Shown here: in pieces, positions 1-12,800 of the stretch
Layout of the letters: each line of letters opens with the position of its first letter
How positions within the stretch are numbered: position 1 is the stretch's first letter
Assembly: GCA_021292105.1 (NCBI GenBank)
Contig: CM037857.1
Location: 37,021,932-37,085,931 of the forward strand
From: Anadara kagoshimensis
Taxonomy: Eukaryota; Mollusca; Bivalvia; Arcoida; Arcidae
Reading direction: 5' to 3'
Length of the DNA: 64,000 nt
Made by a program: the position numbers and the translations under genes
The notes under the pieces: generated by a model
Seen by the model: the letters and a program-made list of their open reading frames with translations, nothing else
The model's database searches: none
Told to the model about the DNA's origin: nothing

Positions 1-612
1 TTTTAGGACTTAATGAGTGAGTGATGGAAGAAGTCATGTTGTTATCGTTGTGAGAGTGATGGAGGAAGGGAGTGAGTGAATTAGTGAAAATAAGAGTGAG
101 TCAAACTATTTTATTCATTTGACAGCTCGAAATTTGGTGATAAGTTTTAAGGAATTTTATTAAGAAATAACATTCTATTTGAGTGAATACATTCATAATA
201 TTCAATGAATACACTCAAATAGAATGTTATTTTTTATATGTACAATCATAAAAAATAATGTTAGCATGACAGAAATGTAAAAATTATCACTACAATAATT
301 TATTTTATCAAAGATTCAGATAAACATATGGAATTGATGGAAGAGCCTTTCTTCCAAATAAGGATAGAAACATCGGCTTTTGTTGGAATGCTGATCTATC
401 AAACAATTCACCATAACAGGATGATATTCCTTGATGTAATTGGATAGTTGAAACTCGCATAACCAGAGGTCATGACTCGCACCATATCCATTAGCAACTG
501 AATGCCAGCAAAAACAAATGGGTTCAACTAAGTAAGGTCAAATCCAATTGTAAAAATATATGTAAAATAATATATAGAAACATTAAAACTTTATCTGATA
601 ATTTTTTTTCAG

Positions 613-817
613 TATGACATTGACACAGACAGAGAAAGGATACCCTCCACCTGTAGAACATGTTGGTACATCTAAATCTATTCTGGCAGAGAAAGGCTGG
701 GACTGGCAACCAAATCATACAAGACCTATACACTACCCCTGGGACAAAGCTCCTTACCTGGAGACTAGGAAGAAACAGTTACAGGGTCTGATAGAGGAAC
801 TAGACCCACACCAGCCT
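613..817 (+). CDS. MYCBPAP: MYCBPAP exon 1 of window
   Basis: The acceptor is a T-tract plus CAG at 603-612 and the donor is gtatgt at 818. The exon starts in phase 2, so the ATG at 614 is probably internal rather than the true start. It encodes 68 residues, including WDWQPNHTRPIHYPWDKAPY, an aromatic/Pro-rich stretch. Confidence 0.75.
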
Positions 818-3800
818 GTATGTTGTTATACTTTGTATATTTTTACCATTAAAGTATTATTTTTACCACTGACATGATAGTATTACGATACCATTTAAGC
901 CAATCTAATCAATTCATTATAACTTTAATAAAGCATCAACTTTAGAGCAATGTATGTATAAAAAAATAATCTGATTGATAAATTTATAGAATAGTAGGAA
1001 AAAATAAATGTTCAAAATATTTTCTGGTATGAAATAAAAAAAGATATAATTGTTTAATGTCCTATTTTTCCTGTTTTGAAATGACAAAACATTTTTCCCA
1101 TAGGAAGGGGATTATTAGATAGGCAACTTTTCCATAACCAGTTGAAATAATGCCTTTGAACAAACTCATACCAACTTACTAAGTCACACATAGATAAAAT
1201 TCCACTTTATTGTGATGGATACATCCAGAGATTCTTTATGATTTTTTAAATATGTTTTTAGGAATTTGAAAGTTTGGAGGTAATTGGAACAGCCAAACCA
1301 CAACAAGGAGCAAGGGAACCGACTGAAATAGACATACTTCGTTTGGATGATAATGAACAGTTTATGCCAGAATGTGATGAGTATGATGAAGATGCTGGTC
1401 TGTAAGTACCTCTGCTGATAATCAATACATACAAATACAAGTATATCTAAGACTACAATTATATCCATTCCTGGTACCCAAAATCATGATTGACTTCTTT
1501 TTTCTAATTAAGATATTCTTTAAAAAAGTAACATACATGTATTTTTGAAAATATATGTGCACTTATAAAAGGATTATATTTTCACAATTTTGGAATTTTG
1601 ACTACTAATAATTTTAACTTTGTGAAAACCTAGGAATGTTTACTTTATGCTGTAAATATTTAAGTTACTATTTATTTTTGTGAATCTGTTGCAGAAGCAT
1701 TATTTGAGGATTTTTTAACTTGCATTTTAGTCATTTCCGAACCAAGAATAATTTTGATTAGATGATAAAAGTAAAAATGCCATTTTGTGTTTTTTTTTAA
1801 TTTAAATATTGATTAGAATTGCAATTCTCAACTATATTGTGAAAATTCTGAGAAAGTAAGTGGTCACATAAATTGTAGTGATTTACAATTATAAACATAA
1901 CTAATTATAGAACTCCTCAGAGGGAGAGAGAAGAGAGTTCATCTCCAGTATTTGGTCCATCAATCAACTTTGCTGGACAACCAGCTAGGTGGACTGGTGA
2001 TAGTACAACATTTGAAGGCCAGATTGGTATTGAAGCTAGAGTTACATTTGAGTCCTATGCCACGGATCGAGTCACGTCGTACCTGTACATCATCAATGAT
2101 GGAACAACCGCTGTGTATTATGATTGGAAGGTAAGAACTAATATTTAATAAGGATGAAATTAATTGATACTCTGTTGATTTTTATACCGTCTGTCTGTAT
2201 GTCCCTCCATGTAAAATTGTGTCTGGGCCATATCTCATAGTTGCTTTGGAAGGCTTTCATAAAACTTCACATGAATAATCTTCATGGTACATAGGTGTGT
2301 CATTACCTTGAACCAAGGTCATATCGGAAAGGTCAAGGTCATGGGAAAACATTTAATATGGGGGAGGGGGGTATTTGGCTCTCAAGAGACAGTTCTAGTT
2401 TAGCTTGTCTTTCATTGACATGAACAGACAAGCTTAAGTCATTCACTTCACATGTCTTGTCCAGTATTTGTTGCGGTATTAAATAGGGACTATAAAGACA
2501 TGTTTGTGTAGTTTGCAGTAGATTAGGCTGTCTGTGTTGGCTACATAGGATGTTTACGGTACTGAGTACCGGGTAAATAAAGTTAACTACTGGTAAACCA
2601 AGCGACATTTGATTCAAAATTCTCCATATCTTATGAATATAGGTTTTTATTTTGGCTTTGCCTTATCTATAGATACAGGTAAAATCCTTGAATTAATATG
2701 GCCGGCTTACAATTTTTTGTCTAACACAGATGATTGATGTCTACACGGTGGTTGTTTTAGGCAGTTTAATAACTAAGTAAGAATACTGTGATGTCTTTGA
2801 TGACAGGTTTAAGATCCAAATTGATTTTGGTGAAATCATGCTTCTGTGTAGTAAAACTTGTATATTTGATTGTTAATGTTGTTTAATTTTTATATTTTAG
2901 AAACTTCCAAAAGATAATCCATTTGACTTGGTCCATACTAATGTACAAAGATTTTACTTCAATAACAGTAGTGGTGAGTATTATTTTTATATGTCTGGAT
3001 AATTCAAACACTAATACTTTAAATGAAGTTGTATTAAGTGTCTGTCATAGATTATTTATTGATGATAGATACAAGATACTTCTTGATAATATTTAGAAAT
3101 GATTATTATTTTTTTCATTTGTTTAAATACATGTGTTTGTATTTTTTTCTTCTATGAACAGGGTACTATCAGGATTTAGGGACTGGTTGAAGGCATGGAT
3201 AGGATATGGACCACCATTCTGATATGGCCTAAGCCCAGGTGAGGGCTATATCAAAATAATGGTTCATATCCTGGCCCCGAGGACATTCCATAATCTTGAT
3301 ATTGCCCTGTATATATTATTCCATTAAACCAAGCCTAGTCTATATAAACCGGAATCACAAGGGCATATTATTGAAAGGATGTAACTGTGTGTATCGGTTC
3401 ATACATATCAGAAGTTTGTATCAAATGATACCATATTGCTCAATGTGAGTTTGAGTCCCGCTCAGACCACATGTGGGAAAGTGAATTTTCCTTGCCATTG
3501 GACTTTACTGTTCACCTGGTATCAGTATAATGGACATGGGGAGTTGTATGCTTGTCTGCAGCTGCAGCGTACAGACTGTGAGCTTTCACATTGAAGTTGC
3601 CCTGAGTGCACGCTAGTACAAAGCAGACCATACAACACACTCGCACTTCACATGCATACACAAAATTGTTCATAGATCAATCCATAGATACTAATATAAT
3701 ATTTCTTATTGCGAATAGCTGAAAAATTGCTGATGCGACGTTAAGCAACATTCAAACAACCAACCAACCTATTGCTCAATGACATTAATTGTTACAAAAC

Positions 3801-6800
3801 GGATATAAAATAATTGAGTTTGTTGTTATCTAAGTGGTTCATTTAGCCTTTAATTCAAGAGGTTCTGGGTTCAATTCCTTATCTGATCCTGGTTTTTTCT
3901 CTCTATTGTTATAATCTTAGTTTAATTTTACATTTTATTCATGATTTATTCACAGGTGTAATTTTACCTGGTGAAACAATGAAGTTTCCTTTTGTATTTA
4001 AATCACCAAATGCTGGAGTGTTTACAGAGCAGTGGAACTTTGAGACTCGGCCCACACTTTGTGGTGGTGCTTCTCTTATAGTCACATTACGAGGAATAGC
4101 GCTACAAGAAGATAAATACTTAAAACAGAGAGAAGAACTAGAGGTATCATCAAATACATGTATTATTATATACAGTATATAGAAGAATGGGGTGGAGTAA
4201 TAGAGTTTTATGCCCCAGTTTATGATTGTTTCACTTATATGGTCAGTTCTTGGATGATGGTGGACACTGGAATACCCAAAAAAAACCACTGCACTACAGC
4301 AAATGAACTGACAAACCTTTTCACTCTAGACCATATGGCCACTGAAGGCCCATATACAGTAAAACTTTTTGTTGTTTTCTTATTATACTTTCAGTAACTT
4401 GGGCATTATTTGCACTGAAGAGTTTTATTTTATTATTGATTCAAACTCATTGAATGAAGTACCTTGAATTCTCCATGAAAATCAAAAGTCTGATATTAGT
4501 AATTTAGTTTATCAAAATTACGCTGTATACTATAAAACCATGTTACTGTATATCACCATATTTGTTAGACAAATGTTGACATTTTAAAAGAATTTTGTAA
4601 TATTTTGATGAATGCTATTATGTGAAAAGAAATGGAATTGAGACTTGATTAGAACATGTTACACTTGAGGCATGTACGTTTGTGCTTTCCGATTTGCTCA
4701 CATGAACTCTTTGTGTGTCTCTTCAGCAGAAGTTACCACTGCGGTATCTCAGTTGCTCGCTCCATAAGTAGACGGTTGTGGGTTCAAATCCCGAATAAAT
4801 CTATTTCAAGACTTGAAATTGGGTATTGACTGTTCTTTTACCAAGCACTCAACATTACGAAATGAAAGTCACGGTTCTTTCAGAGGGGAACTAAATATAA
4901 AAGAGGTCCTGTGTCACGGTAGGCATGGCATGATAAAGAACCCTGCTGTATTATGCCATCAGCAGGCATAATTTCTGTACCTTTGCCTATAGCTGGCTAC
5001 ATCTCGATATAAGTGAAATTTTCTTGAGTGGGATGTTTAACACCATTACTCAACTCAACTCTTCAGCAGAAGTGAACAATGATATTATGATGATTATGTC
5101 CAGGCTACTGTTATCATCTAGATGCTGTATAAGTTATCTCCCTTAGATCCAGACACAGGCACAAATGTTAAAAAAACTCATATTGGACTTCTCTCAAGTT
5201 TTAATTAATTTTATTATCCATACCCCCATTCAGAATATAACATGTAAAGAGAATTGCATGTTGATTTCTGAATTCATTTTAGTCTCTGGGATGCCATCTT
5301 GAATCTAAGGCTTATATATTTAACTGATTATGATGTGTTTACATTTTGTAGAGTGAACTTCAACACAAACAAGCAGAACAGATAGCCAGACAAATTCTAA
5401 ATGAACTTATAAGTGGAATGAAGGTACCTGACAGGCCGTCATCTCCACTAGATGCTTATCTTACAGAGGAAGAAATATTCGCTCGTAATAATCCAACAGT
5501 AAGTTTCAATTTACAGTCAAACCTATATTTAAAGGCTACCTAAGAAAACCAGTAAAAGTGGCCTTTGTGGGCATGTAGTCCTTACATACTGGTTGAAATA
5601 ACATGAAATGAATAAAGACCAATTGAAATAAAATTTTACTAGCCTTTTTTGGCTATATAAAAGCATGCTCCTTTATATAGAGATAGGTTTGACTACTTTA
5701 TTTCCTGGGTTAATATGTTTTCTATTAACTCCTTATCTACTTAATTACAAGTTAGTTACTTTCCCCCACCTTTCCAAGAAAGAAAGGGATATTAAATTTG
5801 AGTTTCTACCCATCCCTCTGAAATTCCTGTCTGTTCTAATTCTCCAAAACTATGAAGCACTATTTAACAAAACTTGATACAAAGCATCAACATTCATAGG
5901 AGATACGCATATCATTAACCAGAGTTGGTTTGTTTATTTTCCTGGGAGTTTTCGCCCTTTGAACATAAGTGCAAATCACAAAAAACAGCCAGTTGGCGGG
6001 GATCCTAATTAAATGAATTTGCTTGTTACAGTCATGATTTTAAAGTTAATACTGTCATTGACAAATAGATGTCTCACTCTGTATGGTTCATGAACATCTG
6101 ATCATCTATGCATTTTTTAAGCTTATCACACTAAAACGGATGATTTTGTCATCTATATATAATTTATTTACTGCCTACAATCAAATTTGGTACTGGTATC
6201 TGAAACGGGTTTGGACATAATTCAAGAGACTGTTTTTGGTTTAAGATGTGGTGATAAAAAACAATGTAGTGAAGTGTAGGTGTTATATGCTGCAGTCATG
6301 ATACTTTTACTTATTTCGAGGTGGTCAGTTCTTGCATGGGGGAGGAAACCAAAGTGCCCAGAAAAAATTGCTGACCTTATGCAGGAAAACTGACAAATTC
6401 CTTACTCTTAAGATCTGCCAGAGTGGAATTCGAACCCAGACAGTAAAAGATGCTGCAATCTGCAAGTCAAACATTTAGACCTCTTGTCCACAGTGGAACC
6501 TCACAATGTTATCGAGGGATTTTATAACAAAGTTTTGTTAAATTTCAATGTTATCGAGGGATTTTATAACAAAGTTTTGTTAAATTTCAATGTTATCGAG
6601 GGATTTTATAACAAAGTTTTGTTAAATTTCAATGTTATCGAGGGATTTTATAACAAAGTTTTGTTAAATTTCAATATGTTTTATTGATTGTTATTTCATA
6701 TTTCAGCTGAAATATAACCATCAACTTGTCCAAGAATTGAAACAGCTTTACGTGGAAATCTTTGATGAAGAAGATAGAGAAGGCAAAATATGGGATCTAT

Positions 6801-9800
6801 GTGTAGAGGATTTGAAAGATGTAAGGATAAAAAAAACATTCTTTTAGAGAAATGTATTAAATTCTCAGTCAAAGTATCAGTAATAATTTATAATTTTTTT
6901 AGAGAAATGTATTTAATTCTCTGTCAAATAATGATTTCTTGTTTTCGTAATATAAAAAAATCCTAAAACTATTAGATCTTAGGCTGAAATTATGCAAAGA
7001 ATTTGCTTTTAATGATAGATTCTAAAACTGTTTTGGTACATGGTAAATATAGTAAGTCCTGTCTAAATTAAAAATTTCTAGGATTGAAGATTTTGTTTTG
7101 TAGACAGGTATTTAGTTTACACAGGCATGTTAATGTACAAATCAGTATTAATGGTTGTCTAAATAGAATACAGTAAAAAAACAAATAATAACTTGAAGTA
7201 TTGTCAGAGTTATCAGGGTACTTAATCATGAGTAATCAGATTGGAACAGGTGGCAAAAAGAATAATCAAAATAAATTGATAAATGATATTCAAGAAAACA
7301 GTGTTTTGAGTTATTAAAATATCTATAATCTACCATGACCAAGTGGTACTGTCACTGGCTTTCAAAGTCAAGGGTTGTTAGTTTGAACCAAATTTTTCTG
7401 AGATGATTTTCCAGGGATTTATCGAGGCCTTATTTAGGGCCGAAATTCGGCCCCTTTCCCAATGGAAAAACATTAATTTTTTCCCAAAATTGGCTGAGAA
7501 AATTCCCAATTAGAAAATTGTGTTGTTTTTAAATGAAAACTAAAGTTAACTAATCACTGATTAACACTTGACGTCAGAATAAGATTATTCTGATTCAACA
7601 AGTGATCACGAGAATTATGAATTCCCAATGGCTGAAAGTAACGATTTCCGTTCTGGGGATGCAGAGGCCAGTGATTTAATCATTAATGGCTTAAAAAATG
7701 ATGTCAAAGTTTTCCAAAAATGAGCAAAAAGTTGATAGTTTTTCCCAATTTTTAGTTAAGGGCCTTTTCCCAAATTACCCTGATAAATCCCAGTTTTCAT
7801 CTCCTGCCCATACTAGAGGTGTAAAAAGCTCAGTACTAGAATAGTCTTTTGGATGAGACTTGAAACTGAGGCCCCATGTCTCATTGCATGTTAAACACCT
7901 CTGTAGAATTCGAAAAAGAGTAGGCCACCTGTGGAAGCTACAGAGGACGTTAACTATTAGAGGCGATTGAAACAGACTGAACAACATAAACCAATTGTTT
8001 ATTCTAAACAGAATTTCTAATTATAGAACTAAGAGCAAGGTGTTTAGACAGATTGCACTTTATTTTGTATTTTTGATATTTTTTTAGGAAATTCTACAAT
8101 TGAATGAAGATGATGAGAGAAAGGAAAACTTTTTACACCAAATGAATACAGCAGTCACAAAAATGTCATTTATACCCAATAAACCAGTCAGTAAAAACTT
8201 ATATAAAGTTGGGTATGTATACTTTTTATCATAAAAAAAGGGTGTGTCAATAAAACAGGGTGGGTGTAGTGGTGGGGGCTAAATAGCTAAATGTCTGTGA
8301 GTACTGGATAATGGATCACAGGGACTCCTTGATTGTGTTTAAATACCGCCACTGTAGCCCCTACAGTGATAATAAAAATCTGTGTATCTACAGTAATCAT
8401 TCTTTGTTAATATTTACTATGACAAAGTTTGAGACATTACCATTCATAATTTGATAGATTATAATTTTACAAGTTTTTAACAAGTAATTTATATTTGTTA
8501 ATTCTCTTTTAGAAATGCCAAAGTTTTACATCATGGTATTATTCATATTTAAACCAGTCTCAGAAATTGCATTCCATCGAAGTTCTTAGCTCAATTGTCT
8601 ATATTCATCTGAGCTGATTGTATGGCAAAGCATGCATGAATCTGTGTATGGGTCTGTCTGTAAACTTTAATGTTCCTCTCTTAAACTGCCAAACCAAATT
8701 GACCTAAACTTGGTGAGGAATGTTAATTAAAATTGTGTACTACTGTAGCCATCTAAAAGACAAGATGACCACCATTACTATTAAAAAACCTGATAAATAA
8801 CCATTAAAGCTTTATTTTTGGACCAATTAAATTCAATTTTGATATATATAAAAAAGATGCATGGACATTTACCATATTTTTAACCAATTTCGTAACAAAC
8901 TATTCATTAACCCAATTTTACCAGTCTGAAATTGAGGTATTATTTTATTCCAATCTTTTAAAGTTCCCTTCTCTGAAAGTGAAACCACTAGATAGAATAG
9001 AACCAAATTTTTAAGAGCAATCTATAGTTAATTACAAATTGAAAATTATGTTTGTCAGTTTTCAGATCTCTATATTTCTATATTGTAACAATTTTATACT
9101 AAATAATCAACAGGTATCAGTTATTAATAGAAGCTGTTGATAACATTGTGGGACAGTCAGCATTAATACGTAATATAATGGGATTACCCGAGAAAGACAT
9201 GGACGATCTGCCAGATGATTTCAGTAAGTAGTGATTACTTATTTATTTCAGTATGCCTTAGCACATAAATAGCAAGGGTTCACCTTACCATTCACCAATC
9301 CATGCCTTCTACTTTGAATTCACATGCAAAAATATTTTGTTTTTTTTCCATCAAATTTAAAAAAAAAATTGTGATTTTGAAATATTTTGATAAAATACAG
9401 ATTGAGTTTGAAATTTGTTAGTTTGACACAACATTCGGTTATCAGCAATGCAATTCATTCAACAGCTAAAATTCAGTGCACTAGAAATGTATATAAATAA
9501 TAAAAACCCCACTGCTTTGTGATACTAATAGCTTGCATGTATACACACACATAGCAATATTATCTATGTACAACATGCAATATTATGAAGAAATGCAGTT
9601 TTTCAGATTTTTACAACAACACGCTTCCCTGTGGCACTAGTATTTGTCACCAGTACAACAACACGCTTCCCTGTGGCACTAGTATTTGTCACCAGTACAA
9701 CAACACGCTTTCCTGTGGCACTAGTATATGTCACCAGTACAACAACACGCTTTCCTGTGGCACTAGTATTTGTCACCAGTACAAGAACACGCTTCCTTGT

Positions 9801-12800
9801 GGCACTAGTATTTGTCACCTGTACAAGAACACGCTTCCTTGTGGCACTAGTATTTGTCACCTGTACAACAACACGCTTCTTTGTGGCACTAGTATTTGTC
9901 ACCAGTACAACAACACGCTTCCTTGTGGCACTAGTATTTGTCACCTGTACAACAACACGCTTCCTTGTGGCACTAGTATTTGTCACCTGTACAAGAACAC
10001 GCTTCCTTGTGGCACTAGTTTTGTCACCTGTACAAGAACACGCTTCCTTGTGGCACTAGTATTTGTCACCAGTACAAGAACACACTTCCTTGTGGAACTA
10101 GTATTTGTCACCAGTACAAGAACACGCTTCCTTGTGGCACTAATATTTGTCACCAGTACAAGAACACGCTTCCTTGTGGCACTTGTATTTGTCACCAGTA
10201 CAAGAACATGCTTCCTTGTGGCACTAGTATTTGTCACCAGTACAAGAACACGCTTCCTTGTGGCACTAGTATTTGTCACCAGTACAAGAACACGCTTCCT
10301 TGTGGCACTAGTATTTGTCACCAGTACGCACTAGTATTTGTCACCAGTACAAGAACACGCTTTTTTGTGGCACTAGTATTTGTCACCAGTACAAGAACAC
10401 GCTTCCTTGTGGCACTAGTATTTGTCACCAGTACAAGAACATGCTTCTTTGTGGCACTAGTATTTGTCACCAGTACAAGAACACGCTTTCCTTGTGGCAC
10501 TAGTATTTGTCACCAGTACACAGTTTTAGCACTTGGTATATATGTATATTATAATGATTTTGTCCAATCAAAGGAAATAAATACAAACACTTGAATTAAA
10601 TGTGGAAAGAAGTTCATTTCAATTTTTTTGCAGTCCTTACATATCTGGTGGAAGTTCACATGTTTAACTTAAATTGCCAGTTTCAGAGCTTTTACTTTGC
10701 TTTAGGATTGCGATTTGGACATAGATTAGTATGTTTGTTTTTGATTTTCATTATATACTCCCAGTTTTATTGTAATGAAATGGTAAATAATAGAACAATA
10801 AAATACATTTAATGGATCTCAACGCCAGGAGAAACTTTGATGATATCATTTTATTAATGGGTCTTCATGTTTTGGTAGCTATGCTACTACCTCATAATGA
10901 TATTCACCTGAAGAAACAATAACAGTTTTTATACCTTAGGGATGTTGATTTCATTGAACTATTCTGTAGTCAAACTGGTAAAATGTGATAAAGAAGATTA
11001 ACTAGGACACAATACATTTCGCAATAATCCTGATTTAATCAACTGATTACAGAGTTCTGTTGACATCCTCTAGTCTAAGGAGTATGGATTTGTGTCTACA
11101 CAGGGGTAATCCTGATACACCGTATTTCATTTACGTCGGAGTATTCCGTCGGTTTTAATTTACGTCCGAGTAAAATGATACATTTTTGGTAGTTACGCTT
11201 TACGTTAAAGAGCAACGAACACAGTTTTTCATATAACTTCACAAAAACGAAACTTTAACAGAAAGCAAAAGGTTATTCGCATTATATTTGATAGCATTCA
11301 ACTGCCTCGTATAAAATCTTGCAAGAAATAGTAATATTTTTCACGTACCTGTAACATTTTCATTTTTGGGCGGTCCTTTTGTTTAGCAGCTGATTTTAAT
11401 AAAACGGGTTTGGATTCAAATGATGTTTCTACTCAAAATTCTCAAGAAATGTCTATACTTTCATATACTTGCGAAGACAGAAGCTTTACTCTGCTTTTAA
11501 GCGAAATTTAATGTTTTGTTTAAGCGGAGTAGCATAAATGTGTTATGCTTTCCGTGAAGACATGTTACGCTTTCCGTTTAATGTGATTCGCAATTGACTG
11601 AGCACGCTCTTCATTATAACTTCGGATTGAACGTCTTTCTTGATTAAATCTTCACTGGTTGTTTCAGAAGTGATTCAGAAAGCATTGCAGAACAGACTTC
11701 AAATTTTGAAAGAGAACAGAACCATACACAGTTCGTAACTTGAACCAATAAAGAACAAAACAACATACAATGTACATGCTTTTATACAATGCACTTTTCC
11801 CTTTGTAAACCGACTTATAGATAGTTATACCAATTCCACAAATAAACTTAGTCAAACCCTCTGATAAAGGCCACTCAAGGGAACAAGTAAAAGTGGCTTT
11901 ATGGGCAGGTGACCCTTATATAAGTTTCAAATGACATGAATAAAGAGCAATTGAGATATAATTTTACTGGCCTTTAAAAGCAAGTGACCCTTATATAAAG
12001 GTAGTTTTTAAAATAGTGTCATGTGTCGTCCGTAAACTTTACATTTAAATCATCTCTTCCAAAACTTCTTGGGCATATTTGATGAAACTTTGTGATTATC
12101 ATGCCTGGGTAACAGGCATTTAGAATTGTGTTCAGGATTTGGCCACGCCTAACAAGATGACTGCCATTACTACATAAATCTTTTTCTCTGAAATCAAAAC
12201 GTGCAAGCAAATTTCGATTGGATATTTGGATTCAAGGAACATAAAAATTGGAAAAACATAGGTAACGCGTGTTTTGTGTAAAGTTCGTAATTTGTAAAAC
12301 TCAACAAGGGCTGCACTGTATGGAGGATTCACTGTTGATCTTGTCTTGCTATTTTCTTCGAATGATGTCAAAGATCAAGGCCATGTCCCTGTTTATGACC
12401 TTTGATTGAAATTGTTAATTTTTGTAAACAGTTCAGGTGATAATGCATGGGATTTTCAGTTTATTGTAGGTATTTACATGACGACCATTTTTATACATAA
12501 ATCAAGGTCATGGGTTCTAAAGTAAAATTCACAAATGCACAAGTAAACCAAAATGGTTAATTATCTGCACTGACTATCAACTTTTTGTACAGGCATATAT
12601 GTTAGAATATTGTAGGTATTTACATGGTGATCATATAGATCAAGTTCATGGGTTCAGAGTAAAGGTTACAGATATAGAAAGAATAAAGAGGGTTAGGGTC
12701 AAGGTTACAGATATAGAAAGAATACTGAAATGGATACAATTGTAATAACTTAAATATATAAACAGATAATGACAATCATTTTCTACATTTTATCCTACTC

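Noticed and set aside
9585-10594. Long overlapping frames (up to 249 codons) on both strands
   Set aside because: The 42-bp period is divisible by three and the unit lacks stops; the frames mirror each other in content and lie in an intron.
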